Origin: AC-32 sp963766375
GTDB lineage: Bacteria > Actinomycetota > Thermoleophilia > Gaiellales > Gaiellaceae
DNA length: 64,000 nucleotides
Direction: 5' to 3'
Assembly: GCA_963766375.1 (NCBI GenBank)
Contig: CAVXZG010000006.1
Location: 124,001 to 188,000 of the forward strand
Both the position numbers and the translations under genes were made by a program. Each line of letters begins with the position of its first letter. Position 1 is the first letter of the stretch. Under the pieces are notes generated by a model. It searched no databases. It saw only the letters and a program-made list of their open reading frames with translations, and had not been told where the DNA came from. Below, piece by piece: positions 35,508-44,950 of the stretch.

Positions 35508-36650
35508 AGCGCGACCAGCACGAGGTCGCGCGCGAGCAGGAGCCAGATTGGCCAATCGATCCGGAAGAGCGCGTGGTAGTGGAAGAACCACACCTGCGCG
35601 AGCACGAGGGCGACCGCCGTGAGCGCGACCGCCGCAACGCCGGCCGCGCCGCCGACGAGCACCACCAACGGCACGAGCCAGGCGAGGTACTGCGGCGAGA
35701 ACACCTTCGTGAACGCGATGAAGCCGGCGACCGCGGCGGCGAAGGCGAGCGGCAGGTGGGCTCTCGCGTCCCGAACCCGCGCGTAGAGCGCCCAGACGGT
35801 GACGACCGCCAGCGCCTCGAGCACGAGGCTCACCACCGCGACCGCATCCGCGGAGCCGCCCGCAAGGTTCCGCCCGGCCACGCCGGTCGTGCGCACGACC
35901 TGCGCGTCGTACAGGCCGAGCCGGTCGAGCAGGAGCAGGACGCGAGGCTCCGAGGCTCTCGACCTGCAGCCCACGCTCGGCCTGCGAGCGGAAGCTCTCG
36001 AAGACGCCGTGCGGCGCATAGGCCGCGAACGGCGCCACCACGGCTGCTGCGACGGCTAACAGCGCGAGCAGCCCGATCGCCACGCTGCGCGGACCGGCCC
36101 GACGCCACACGTAGATGCACGCGAGCGGCAGGAGCACGAGCGGGTAGACCTTGGCCGTGATCGCGAGACCAAGCACCGCGAAGGCGAGAACGTCGCGCTC
36201 CCGCAGGAAGAGCCAGAGCGCGAGCACGGTCAGCAGCGCCGGCCACGCGTCGTAGGTATTCAGCGAGATCGGGCCCAGCGCCACCGGCGAGAGCGCGACC
36301 AGCCCCATCGAGACGTAGACCCGCCGCCGCGAGGCCCCGAGCTCCGCGAGCACGAGCCCGACGAGCAGGATCGTTGCCAGGCCGCAGAGCGCCATCAGCG
36401 CCTTGAATGCGCCGTTGTAGTGGCTCTCGCCGAAAGCCGACGGCGGCAGGAACACCGCGAACGCGCCCGGCGGGTACTCGACGAAGACGTCGCGGTAGGG
36501 AAGCGCGCCGTGCAGCAGCTTCTCCGCGTAGCCCTGGTAGATGTGGAGATCGCGGAAGCGGGCGGCCCGGAAGAGCCCGCCGTCAGGGACGGCGCAGGCC
36601 GCCAGGTACACCGGGGTCGCGACGACCGCGGCGCGCAGCACCCCCCGCAC
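35369..36650 (-). CDS. GT87/DUF2029-like membrane glycosyltransferase (frameshifted)
   Basis: About 427 residues, polytopic. LHIYQGYAEKLLHGALPYRDVFVEYPPGAF is the hallmark first loop of the GT87 (DUF2029) GT-C family, in which the Asp is catalytic; FTKVFSPQYLAWLVPL is its conserved C-terminal loop. These enzymes are polyprenyl-phosphomannose-dependent mannosyltransferases. One extra base near 35943 separates VESLGAS from VLLLLDRLGLYD. The 3' end is uncertain, since the frame runs on into sequence antisense to DUF2079. GTG at 36650 begins one base after the PBP stop; GTG at 36641 is an alternative. Confidence 0.72.
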
Positions 36651-36651
36651 G

Positions 36652-38866
36652 CTACGGCCCAGGTGGTGGTGGAGGCGGCGGCGCCGGAGGCGAGGGCGGA
36701 GGGGGAGGGGGCGGCTCCGGAGGGGGCGGTGGGGGCGGAGGCGCGATCGTTTTGCCGGTCGCCGTCGGGGGCCTCTGGCGTCGTCGTAGTCGTCGTCGAC
36801 CCGGCGGTAGTCGTGGGCGTGCTCGTCGTGCTCGGCGCGTAGTACCCCGACCCCCCCGACGAGGAGAGGCTCGACGCGTACTGACCCTGCGTGAACGGCC
36901 GCCAGACCACGGGGTCAAGCGGCTGCCGCCAGTCGAGCGCCGGCGCATTCGCCAGCGCCGCCTCCATGAAGAGCTTCCAGATCGTCGCGGGGTAGGTGCC
37001 GCCTTGGACGGAGACCCCGTGGACGTTCTCCATCGGGATCTCACCCTGCGGGTACCCGATCCAGACCGTCGTCTCGAGCTGCGGCACGTAGCCGGAGAAC
37101 CACGCGTCGGCGTGATTGTCCGTCGTCCCGGTCTTGCCCGCTGCGGGCCGGCCGAAGTACGCGCCCACGCCGGTGCCGCCGAGCACGTTGTCCTGGAGGA
37201 TCTGCGTCACCTCGTAGGCCACCCCGTCCGAGATCGCGCGCTGCCGCTGCGGGTTGCCCCAGCCGACGTCGGTGTCGACCTTGCCGCTGGCGAGCACGAC
37301 CTTGCGGATGGCCATCGGCTTCGAGTAGATCCCGCCCGCGGCCAGCGTCGCGTACGCGGAGGCCTCCTCGAGCGGCGAGATGGCGTCGGCGCCAAGCCCC
37401 ATCGCCGGGACGACGTCGAGCGCCGACAGGATCCCGAGTCGGTGCGCCATCTCCGCGACCTTCTCGGGGCCGACGTCGAGGGTCAGTTGCGCGTACACGG
37501 TGTTGTCGGAGGCGAGCGTCGCGCTGGTAACGGAGATCGAGCCGGAGTAGTCGTGGCCGTAGGTCGAGACGTCCCAGGCCTCGGTGTACGGGTCCGGCTG
37601 GTAGTGGAATGGAGCGGAGACGTAATAGGTCGAGTCGGGGTTCATGCCCATCTCGATCGCCGCGGTCAGGACGAAGACCTTGAAGGTCGAGCCCGGCTGA
37701 CGGCGCGCCTGAGCGACGAGGTTGAACTGGTTGCCGGTGCTGCCCGGGGTGACCGCCGTCATCGCGCGGATGGCGCCGTTGGCCGGATTGATCGATACCA
37801 CTGCGGCCGCGGGATCGTCGCGCTGGTAGAGCGTGTCCTTGATCGCCTTGGCCGCCGCCTTCTGCAGGCGCGGGTTGATCGTGGTGTAGACCTTCAGGCC
37901 GCCCGAGCGGACGGTGTTGGCGCCGTACTCGGCGATCAGCTGGTCGCGCACGTAGCTGAAGAAGTACGGCTCGCGGATCCGCGTGTAGAGCTTGCCGGGC
38001 TTGAGCCGGAGGTCCCGCTGCGCGACCGCCTGCTCATACTGGCCGGCGCTGATGTCGCCCTGCCTCAGCATCGCGCTGAGGACGCTGTCTCGCCGTGCGA
38101 TGGCCGCCGCGGGCCGGTGCAGTGGATCGTAGGAAGAGGGCGCCTGCGGGAGGCCGGCGAGCAACGCGGACTCCGGGAGCGTCAGTTCCTTGGCGTGCTT
38201 CGAGAAATAGGTCTGGGAGGCCGCCTCGATCCCGTAGGCGTGGTTGCCGAAGTAGACCTGGTTCATGTACTCGCCGAGGATCTTGTCCTTCGACCAACGC
38301 CGGCTGAGCTTGATCGCGAGGCAGGCCTCCTTCACCTTGCGCTTGAACGTGCGCTCCTTCGAGATGTAGAGGTTCCGCACGAGCTGCTGGGTGATCGTCG
38401 AGCCTCCCTGCACCACCTGGCCCGCACTGAGGTCCTTCCAGGCGGCGCGGGCGATCCCCTCGTAGTCCACCCCGCCGTGTTGGTAGAAGCGGTGGTCCTC
38501 GATCGCCACCGTGGCCTTCCGCATCCATGGGCTCACGCGCCAGAGCAAGACCGGGGTGCGGTTGCGCTCTGCCGGGATCGATCCGAGCACCGAGCCGTTC
38601 CCCGCGAAGACGAATGAGTTCTGGCCGATCTCGACGGGCCGCAGGGCGCTCAGGTCACAGCTCGAGCGGAAGGCTGCGACGGCGCCGACTCCCGAGGCGA
38701 TCGCCGCCAGCATCACGATCAGCAGGGCCCCGAGGATCAGCGTGGTCCGGCGCTTGCGCTTCCCCTTGACCTGGACACGCCGTCGCTTCCGGCGGCGAAA
38801 GACGCTCTCGAAGTCATCGTCACCACCCGCGCGCCGACGGCCTCGCGGCGGCGGCGGCGGGCTCAT
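36652..38866 (-). CDS. ponA: Class A penicillin-binding protein (frameshift near C-terminus)
   Basis: About 738 residues. Cytoplasmic Arg/Lys-rich tail, one membrane helix (42-66), GT51 glycosyltransferase domain with catalytic Glu123 in AIEDHRFYQHGG and QGGSTITQQLVRN, then a transpeptidase domain with Ser393-x-x-Lys396 (PGSTFK), SDN at 453-455 and KTG at 578-580. It polymerises and cross-links peptidoglycan. The C-terminus is a Thr-rich then almost pure Pro tail. One extra C in a run at 36767-36771 moves the frame; the corrected frame reads TATGKTIAPPPP and stops at 36652, one base before the GT87 start. Confidence 0.9.
36655..36845. repeat. Low-complexity tract encoding Pro- and Thr-rich PBP tail
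   Basis: On the + strand a G-rich run of imperfect GGNGGN units codes, on the minus strand, for about 30 residues of near-continuous proline, preceded by a Thr/Ser-rich stretch (APSTTSTPTTTAGSTTTTTT). Such tracts are prone to indels, and a frameshift lies within it. Confidence 0.7.
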
Positions 38867-39585
38867 GCAAAGACCCCGGCCTCGCGCAGACGCGCATGGG
38901 CCTTCAGGCGCAAGTCGCTCTCGAGCCGCTCCGCGGCGGGCTCGTCGTCGGCCCAGACGCTGAGCGTGAGGTGCGCGTGGTCGTCCAGATCGGTCACCTG
39001 AACCTGCGCGTCGTCAGCGCCGGCGACCTCACGCAGAAGGCCGATGACGGCGTCGAGGTCACGATCGAGAGGGACGGGAACGGTCACCTGGGCAAGCTTC
39101 TTTCGGCTTCGAATGGACGAATTGCGAATCGTATCGGAGGCGATCTTCTCGTTCGGAATCACGAGTCGGTCGTTGTCGGGGGTTCGGATGAACGTGTATG
39201 TGAGGCCGATCTCCTCGACCACGCCCGACAAATCCTCGATCTCGATGTGGTCGCCGAGACGAATCGGCTGCGAGAACGCGATCAGCAGGCCGGCGATGAA
39301 GTTCCCGATCGTCCGCTGCGCCGCAAAGCCGACCACGATCCCGATCACCGCGGAGGAGGCGAGAATCCCGGCGGCGACCGCGCGCACCTGCGGGATCACC
39401 AGCAGCGCCGAGAACACGCCGATGAACATGATCAGCGTCAGCACGCTCCGGCGCAGGACGCGGTAGCGGGTCACGGTCGCCGGCGGCAGGTCGCGGCGCG
39501 CGAGACGGCGGTCCACGAGACGCGCCGCAATCAGCGTCACGAGCACCACGACGCCGAAGATGCTCAGGCGTTGCCAAAGCGGCAT
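38863..39585 (-). CDS. Small-conductance mechanosensitive channel (MscS family)
   Basis: 240 residues. Three membrane helices, the last being the Ala/Gly-rich pore helix AAGILASSAVIGIVVGFAAQRTIGNFIAGL, followed by the MscS beta domain (FSQPIRLGDHIEIEDLSGVVEEIGLTYTFIRT, VIPNEKIASDTIRN). Opens under membrane tension to release solutes. ATG at 39585; its stop overlaps the PBP start by 4 bases (ATGA), so channel and cell wall synthase are co-transcribed. Confidence 0.88.
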   Translation of the reverse strand: MPLWQRLSIFGVVVLVTLIAARLVDRRLARRDLPPATVTRYRVLRRSVLTLIMFIGVFSALLVIPQVRAVAAGILASSAVIGIVVGFAAQRTIGNFIAGLLIAFSQPIRLGDHIEIEDLSGVVEEIGLTYTFIRTPDNDRLVIPNEKIASDTIRNSSIRSRKKLAQVTVPVPLDRDLDAVIGLLREVAGADDAQVQVTDLDDHAHLTLSVWADDEPAAERLESDLRLKAHARLREAGVFA

Positions 39586-39591
39586 GGAACT

Positions 39592-39619
39592 GCCTAAGGC
39601 GCCGCTTGCGGCGCCGTCG
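39592..39619 (-). repeat. Dispersed repeat, copy D (second hairpin only)
   Basis: Perfect palindrome GGCGCCGCTTGCGGCGCC at 39598-39615; on the minus strand it reads GGCGCCGCAAGCGGCGCC followed by TTAGGC, the same layout as copies A and B. It lies in the 64-base gap between the DUF2203 stop and the MscS start and could also serve as a terminator for the DUF2203 gene. Confidence 0.6.
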
Positions 39620-39649
39620 TCGAAACGGAAGACATCACGCCGAACCTCA

Positions 39650-40060
39650 TTAGTCGAGGGGCAGGGGTTTCCTGCCCGCGAAGCCCTCCTCGAGGCCGTG
39701 CCAGTAGGCGATCTCGTCCTCGCCGACCTGCCAGCAGAGGAGCACCTCCTCGCCGCTCTCCCGCAGCGCCGGGAAATCCACCAGCCCCCGGTCGGCGTCC
39801 TTGACGATCACACCCAGCCGCTCGAGCCGTTCCACGGCCTCGGCCATCGCGGCCGTCTCGCGCTCGAAGTCTTCTTCGAGCTCCCGGGGCTCCTGCGGGT
39901 CGAAATCGCCGCCGTTGCCGGCGATCCGGGTGACCAGCTGCGCCCGCTTGGCGGCGACCGCCCTCGCCGCGAGCCGGTGCTCCACCAGCTCCTCTGCGGC
40001 GAGGCGCACCTCGGGCAGCAGCTCGTTGGCCTCTTCCGCGGTGAAGTAGCGCTGCGCCAT
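39650..40060 (-). CDS. DUF2203 family protein
   Basis: 136 residues. N-terminal RYFTAEEANELLPEVR and C-terminal GVIVKDADRGLVDFPALRE...VLLCWQVGEDEIAYWHGLEEGFAGRKPL match DUF2203, a small cytoplasmic family of unknown function. The middle is helical and charged, probably coiled coil. ATG start at 40060 is divergent from the GT76-like gene, 19 bases away. Confidence 0.8.
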   Translation of the reverse strand: MAQRYFTAEEANELLPEVRLAAEELVEHRLAARAVAAKRAQLVTRIAGNGGDFDPQEPRELEEDFERETAAMAEAVERLERLGVIVKDADRGLVDFPALRESGEEVLLCWQVGEDEIAYWHGLEEGFAGRKPLPLD

Positions 40061-40079
40061 CCCAGTATCATCGCGCGCC

Positions 40080-41327
40080 GTGTCCGCCGGTCAACGAGTA
40101 CGTGAGCCGCGGACCGCGCGCCGCGAGCTGCGCCTGCCCCGCGCGTGGAACCCCGCTCCCGAGATCTTCCTCTGGACACGTGCCGCGATCTGGGCCGCCG
40201 CGCTCTTCTCGCTCTTCGTCTTCGTGCCCAACCGGCACCCGCGCGCGGGACGCTGGGACGACCCGTCCGTCACCCACGACCTCGGCGCGATCACCGACGT
40301 CTGGGCACGCTGGGACAGCGTCTGGTTCCTGCGGATCGCCGAGCATGGGTACGACGCAGCCTCAGGAGCGGCCTCGGCGTTCTACCCCCTCTACCCGGCC
40401 ACGGTCGGCGTGCTCGGCCGCGTGCTCTTCGGCCACTACGTGCTCGCCGGGATCCTCGTCTCGCTTCTGGCGGCCTTCGGCTCGTTCCTGCTTCTGCACC
40501 GGATCGCCGAGGAGCGGCTCGGCGCCGACGGGGCCAGGCGAGCCGTCCTCTACCTGGCCGTCTTCCCATTCGCCCTCTTCATGCAGGCGGTCTACAGCGA
40601 GTCCCTCTACCTCCTGCTCACGCTCGCCGCCTTCGTGCTCGCCGAGCGCGGCCGTTTTCCCGCCGCCGGAGCTGTGGCCGGCCTCGCGCTCCTGACCAGG
40701 CCGACGGGGGTTGCGCTGCTGCCCGCCCTCGCGCTGCTCGCCTGGCGTGAGCGGCACCGGGCTCGCGCACTCGCCTCGCTCGCCCTCGCGCCGCTCCTCT
40801 TCGCCGCCTATCCGCTCTACCTCTGGCAGGCCGAGGGCGACGCCTGGGCCTTCCTGCACGCCCAGCGGCTGTGGAGCCGGCACCTCTCGCCGGCCGGGCC
40901 CCTGGGCGGGATCTGGGACGGGCTCCGCGCGGGCTGGGCCGGGATCGAGCAGCTCGCGTCTGGCTCGCACACTCACGTCTACTGGACGGCGGTGCAGGAC
41001 ACCGACCCGATCCGCGCCGCGACCCTGAACCTCGAGTGCCTCGCCTACCTCGTGCTCTTCGCCGTGCTGACGGTGATCGCCTGGCGGCGTTTCGGCGCTC
41101 CATACGGGCTCTTCGCGGTTTTGAGCCTCGCGATTCCGCTGAGCGTGCCGAGCGAGCGCTGGCCGCTGCTCTCGCTGCCGCGCTTCGGCCTGACGATCTT
41201 TCCGCTCTTCCTGGCGCTGGCCTCGCTCGGCGGACGGCCGCGGGCGCACACGGCGATCGTGGCGGTCAGCTCGCTCCTGCTCGGCGTCTCCGTGGTGCAA
41301 TGGGCCCTGTGGCAATGGGTGGCATGA
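40080..41327 (+). CDS. PIG-V/GT76-like mannosyltransferase, polytopic
   Basis: 415 residues with about ten membrane helices. The first outer loop WARWDSVWFLRIAEHGYD...SAFYPLYP is the PIG-V (GT76) pattern (WDSxWY/F...FYPLYP), with the catalytic Asp. Bacterial members are polyprenyl-phosphomannose-dependent transferases. The segment YSESLYLLLTLAAFVLAERGR...AGLALLTRPTGVALLP is also typical. GTG start at 40080. Overlaps the next gene by 4 bases (ATGA). Acceptor unknown. Confidence 0.75.
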   Translation: MSAGQRVREPRTARRELRLPRAWNPAPEIFLWTRAAIWAAALFSLFVFVPNRHPRAGRWDDPSVTHDLGAITDVWARWDSVWFLRIAEHGYDAASGAASAFYPLYPATVGVLGRVLFGHYVLAGILVSLLAAFGSFLLLHRIAEERLGADGARRAVLYLAVFPFALFMQAVYSESLYLLLTLAAFVLAERGRFPAAGAVAGLALLTRPTGVALLPALALLAWRERHRARALASLALAPLLFAAYPLYLWQAEGDAWAFLHAQRLWSRHLSPAGPLGGIWDGLRAGWAGIEQLASGSHTHVYWTAVQDTDPIRAATLNLECLAYLVLFAVLTVIAWRRFGAPYGLFAVLSLAIPLSVPSERWPLLSLPRFGLTIFPLFLALASLGGRPRAHTAIVAVSSLLLGVSVVQWALWQWVA

Positions 41328-42182
41328 GAATCCCGCTGCTCCTCGCCGGTGCGCTCCTGCTCCTGGCGGGGACCGCCTGCGGCGAGCGGGTGGAGCCGAC
41401 CGGCGCGCTCGTCGACGTCTACCCCGTGACCGTGCAGGGCGTGGCCGACCGGCCCGCCGTGGTCAGCGCTGTGCCGCGGCGGATCGTGCCGCTGGGCGCT
41501 GGTGCTCGTGGGATCCTGAAGGCGCTCGGGCTCGAGCGGCGCACCGTGGAGGTGAACGACTCGCTCGTCGGGTTGCCGCTCGTCGGCGCGATCCGCCGTG
41601 CTCGCCCCGACCTGATCGTCGCCTCGAACGACACCGACCCACTCGACCTCGCACGGGCGCGCGCGGCCACCCACGCCGCCATCTACGTCGGGCCGAGCAA
41701 CTCGCTGGACGACGTGGTCGGATCGATCGGCGACATCGGCCTCCTGACGAACCAGCCGGTCGCCGCGCGCCGCGTGACGGCTGCAATCCAGCGGACCCGG
41801 CGCAAGGTGGCGACGAAGCTCAGCGGGGCTCCGACCGTGACCGTCTTCGTCGACACGGGCGACTTCTCGACGGTGTCGTCGCGGGGCCTGCTCGGCGACC
41901 TGATCCGCGAGGCTCACGGGAAGAGCGTCGCCGGGCCCAGCCCGGAGCCGGGGCCGTTTCCGTTGAGCCGGCTCCTGGAGCTCGACCCGGAGGTTTACCT
42001 GGCCACCTCGGACAGCGGACGCACGCTCACGGGTCTCCGCGACCAGGCGGGGACGAAGCGGCTGCGCGCCGTCAAGAACGGGCGGTTCGGCATCATCTCG
42101 ATGAGCGCTGCGCCCGGACCGGAAATCGACCGAGACGCTCGTCGAGATCGCCCGGATCCTGCACCCGGCTGCGTTTCGCTGA
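41324..42182 (+). CDS. BtuF/FepB-like substrate-binding lipoprotein (frameshifted)
   Basis: About 285 residues. Signal sequence ending LLAGTACG suggests a lipoprotein. The rest is a two-lobe helical-backbone binding fold: RRIVPLGAGARGILKALGLERRTVEVNDS, RRARPDLIVASND, VTVFVDTGDFSTVSSRGLLGDLIREAHG and LLELDPEVYLATSD. Such proteins feed cobalamin, heme or siderophores to an ABC importer, but no permease or ATPase gene is adjacent. One extra base near 42119 splits SAAPG from RKSTETLVEIARILHPAAFR, whose stop is at 42180-42182. ATG start overlaps the upstream stop. Confidence 0.72.
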
Positions 42183-42187
42183 CCTCG

Positions 42188-42835
42188 GTGAGCGGCAAGC
42201 TCCTCGGCTGGCTCGCCCTCGTCGGCACCCTGGCCGCGCTCGGCTACGTCAGCCGGTTCACGCAAGGGAAGCCGCCGGCCGACACGCTCTACCGCTACGG
42301 CACCGCCGTCAGCGGGGTCTTCTTCTACGCGATCACGCTGGCAATCGTGCTCTGGATCGCCCGCGGAATCCCGCGACGAGAGCTCGGCCTGCGCCGGCCG
42401 GAATCGTGGCGCCGGGCGCTCGGCCTGGCATTGGCGGTCCTGATCGCGCTGCTGATCGCCGAAGCCTTCCTCGAGGCGCTCCTGCATGCGACCCGCGAAC
42501 AGGGCCTGGAGCCGCCGCGCTGGGAGCCCGACCGCGCCGTGCCGTTCGCGCTCAATGCGGCGGTGGTCGTCCTGGTGGCGCCGGTCGTCGAGGAACTGAC
42601 CTTCCGCGGCCTCGGCTTCAGCCTGCTCTCGCGCTACGGCAGCTTGGTCGCGCTCGTCGTCACCTCAGCCGCCTTCGCCGCTGCGCACGGTCTCGTGAAC
42701 GGCTTCGCTGCGCTGTTCCTGTTCGGGGCGGCGGTGGCATTCCTGCGCTTGCGGACCGGCAGCCTCTACCCCGGCATGCTCCTGCATGGGACTTTCAACG
42801 CCCTCGCGCTCGCCGTGGCGTTCGCCACCTGCTAG
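42188..42835 (+). CDS. CPBP family intramembrane metalloprotease
   Basis: 215 residues with six or seven membrane helices. The CPBP (CAAX protease/bacteriocin processing) motifs are VEELTFRGLGFSLL (EExxxR), a following FAAAHG (FxxxH) and LYPGMLLHGTFNAL (HxxxN/H). GTG at 42188-42190 follows the lipoprotein stop by 5 bases. Substrates of bacterial members are mostly unknown. Confidence 0.85.
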   Translation: MSGKLLGWLALVGTLAALGYVSRFTQGKPPADTLYRYGTAVSGVFFYAITLAIVLWIARGIPRRELGLRRPESWRRALGLALAVLIALLIAEAFLEALLHATREQGLEPPRWEPDRAVPFALNAAVVVLVAPVVEELTFRGLGFSLLSRYGSLVALVVTSAAFAAAHGLVNGFAALFLFGAAVAFLRLRTGSLYPGMLLHGTFNALALAVAFATC

Positions 42836-42853
42836 TTCACTATTGTCCCGACC

Positions 42854-44200
42854 GTGCGGCGTGCAGCGATTTTCGTGGCGGCCATGGCGTTCGCTCCCGC
42901 AGCGCACGCGGCACCGCCTGCAGTCAGCGTGCAGGTGAGCCCAGGGAGCGGCGCGGCCCCTTTGCAGGTAACCCTGACCGCGAGCGGCGACCTCGCGGCC
43001 TACCACTGGGACCTCGGCGACGGCGCCACCGCCGACGGCCCCTCGGTCCAGCACACGTACGCCGCGGGGGCGTTCACCGCGCGCGTCACCGCCACGAACG
43101 CGCTCGGCGAGACCGCCCAGGCGACCGCCACGGTCACCTCGATCGGGCTGACGCTCGCGGCACCGCGCATCGGGCGCTACCAGCAGAAGCTGCGGTTCCA
43201 CGGGCGCCTTGTCCCGGCACTGAAGGGCGTGCGGCTAGGGCTCTATCGCGGCGAGCGGCGGATCGCGACCGTGCGCACCGCGAAGGACGGCCGCTTCTTC
43301 GTGCGCGGCCGCGTCGGCGCTCCGGACCGTCGGTACACCGTCCGTTACGGCGGGGCCGTCTCGAATGCGGTCCTGCTCGCTGTGCGGCCCGGGCTCGACA
43401 CCGCGTTTCGCGGGTCCGGGCAGCTCGGCCACCGGCTCTCGTTTCTCGCCCGCTCCCGGCCCGCGAGCGCCGGCAGGCTGACCGTTCGCGTCTGGCGCGG
43501 TAGGCGCCTTGTCAAGGTGCGCCGCGGGAGAGGGCGTCTGCAGATCGCCCTCAGCACCAGACGCGTCGGCGCCTACCGCGTCGACGTCTCCTTGGAGCCG
43601 ACAGCCGGCTACGTCCAGGCGCGGCGAGCGCTCGAGCGGATCGTCTTCCTGCCCTTGCTGTCCGCGGGCTCGGCCGGCCCAAGCGTGTACGAGCTCGACC
43701 GCCGCCTGAACGAGCTGCACTACGCGCTGGGCCAGGTGGACGGCTACTTCGGCCGGGACGACGTGGACGCGGTGATCGCGTTCCAGAAGCTGCACGGCCT
43801 GCCGCGGACCGGTGCGGTCGACGCGCGCTTCTGGCTCGAGCTGCAACGGGCACAGATACCGCAGGCCCGCTACCCGAGCGGAAACCACGTCGAGGTCAGC
43901 AAGGGCCGGCAGGTGCTCTTCCTCGTCCGCGACGGCAAGGTCGCGCTGGTGGTACCCGTCTCGACCGGGGCGACGGGCAACACGCCGCTCGGCCACTGGC
44001 CCGTCTACAGTCGCGTTCCCGGCTTCAACGCCAAGGCGATGTACTACTCGTCGTTCTTCACCGGCGCCTACGCGATCCACGGCTATCAGAGCGTCCCCCC
44101 GTACCCCGCGAGCCACGGTTGCGTACGAATACCACTGTGGTTCGCATATCGCCTGTACTCACTGATCGACTACGGCACTGAGATCTACATCTACTGGTAG
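42854..44200 (+). CDS. L,D-transpeptidase with PKD-like and peptidoglycan-binding domains
   Basis: 448 residues. Signal peptide (1-20), a PKD-like domain (25-97, AYHWDLGDGATADGPSVQHTYA), an Ig-like middle region, a PG_binding_1 domain (about 275-330, VYELDRRLNELHYALGQVDGYFG) and a YkuD domain with His409 and the SHGCVR motif (His421, Cys423). It would form 3-3 cross-links in peptidoglycan or attach proteins to it. GTG start at 42854. The membrane protein that follows begins 22 bases later. Confidence 0.9.
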   Translation: MRRAAIFVAAMAFAPAAHAAPPAVSVQVSPGSGAAPLQVTLTASGDLAAYHWDLGDGATADGPSVQHTYAAGAFTARVTATNALGETAQATATVTSIGLTLAAPRIGRYQQKLRFHGRLVPALKGVRLGLYRGERRIATVRTAKDGRFFVRGRVGAPDRRYTVRYGGAVSNAVLLAVRPGLDTAFRGSGQLGHRLSFLARSRPASAGRLTVRVWRGRRLVKVRRGRGRLQIALSTRRVGAYRVDVSLEPTAGYVQARRALERIVFLPLLSAGSAGPSVYELDRRLNELHYALGQVDGYFGRDDVDAVIAFQKLHGLPRTGAVDARFWLELQRAQIPQARYPSGNHVEVSKGRQVLFLVRDGKVALVVPVSTGATGNTPLGHWPVYSRVPGFNAKAMYYSSFFTGAYAIHGYQSVPPYPASHGCVRIPLWFAYRLYSLIDYGTEIYIYW

Positions 44201-44222
44201 GGCTCTTGCTTTCGCCGCCCTC

Positions 44223-44660
44223 GTGCTGGTGGCGGCGGGAGGCTGGCTCCTCTACACCCAGGTGTGGACCGGGAAGTCCAAGCCCGTGGCGTGGACCGAC
44301 CTGACCCCACAGCTGGGGGCGATCGAGTTCACGCGCAAGGTCACCGCCGTTTACCACTCGCGCGCGCCGTTCGTACGCCTGCTCGAGGCAACGATGCCCG
44401 GCCGCGCGCCCGCGCCGCCGCCGCACAACTGGGCCCGCGACCAGGTCGTGGTGATCGCGCTCGGCCCGCGCTCCAGCACCGGCTACGTGCTCCGCATCCT
44501 GCGCGTGGTCGAACAGCGGCGCGGGATCTACATCTACGCACGAGAGCAAACACCGGCGCTCGGCGATCCGGTGCAGCCGCGGATCACGTATCCGTATCGC
44601 GTGCTGAGCATGCACGGCAGCGCGAAGCCGGTTTACGTCAAGCTGGAAGGCCGACCATGA
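44223..44660 (+). CDS. Membrane-anchored PrcB_C-like protein
   Basis: 145 residues. An N-terminal helix (VLVAAGGWLLYTQVW) is followed by a short domain with WARDQVVVIALGPRSSTGYVLRILRVVEQRRGIYIYAREQTPALGD and YPYRVLSM, which resembles the PrcB C-terminal/protease-inhibitor-like beta domain. GTG at 44223 is the first available start; the frame continues upstream without another one, so the membrane anchor may be longer. The 3' end overlaps chorismate mutase (ATGA). Confidence 0.6.
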   Translation: MLVAAGGWLLYTQVWTGKSKPVAWTDLTPQLGAIEFTRKVTAVYHSRAPFVRLLEATMPGRAPAPPPHNWARDQVVVIALGPRSSTGYVLRILRVVEQRRGIYIYAREQTPALGDPVQPRITYPYRVLSMHGSAKPVYVKLEGRP

Positions 44661-44950
44661 CCGAGCCCGATCCCCTGATCCGCCAGCTGCGCGAGCAGAT
44701 CTCCGACAACGACCGCGCAATCGTCGAGGCGATCAACGCACGCCTGAAGCTCGTCGCGCGCCTGAAGGGCTACAAGGAGTCACGCGGGCTGTCGTTCGTG
44801 GATCCCGAGCGCGAGGAATGGATGCTGCAGTACCTCGCACGCGCGAACCGCGGCCCGCTCTCGGCGGAGGGGCTCAAGGAGCTGTTCGAGGAGATCCTCG
44901 GCCTCACCAAGCGCGAGGTCGAGCGGGGACAGGATCAGTCCTCTTCGTGA
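44657..44950 (+). CDS. AroQ-class chorismate mutase
   Basis: 97 residues. All-helical chorismate mutase domain: LIRQLREQISDNDRAIVEAINARLKLVARLKGYKESRGLSFVDPEREEWMLQYL. The catalytic Arg and Lys positions in the first helix (R9/R13 area), VARLKGYK and the DPEREE turn are recognisable. It rearranges chorismate to prephenate for Phe/Tyr synthesis. The C-terminus overlaps the convergent BFN gene by 16 bases. Confidence 0.85.
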   Translation: MTEPDPLIRQLREQISDNDRAIVEAINARLKLVARLKGYKESRGLSFVDPEREEWMLQYLARANRGPLSAEGLKELFEEILGLTKREVERGQDQSSS

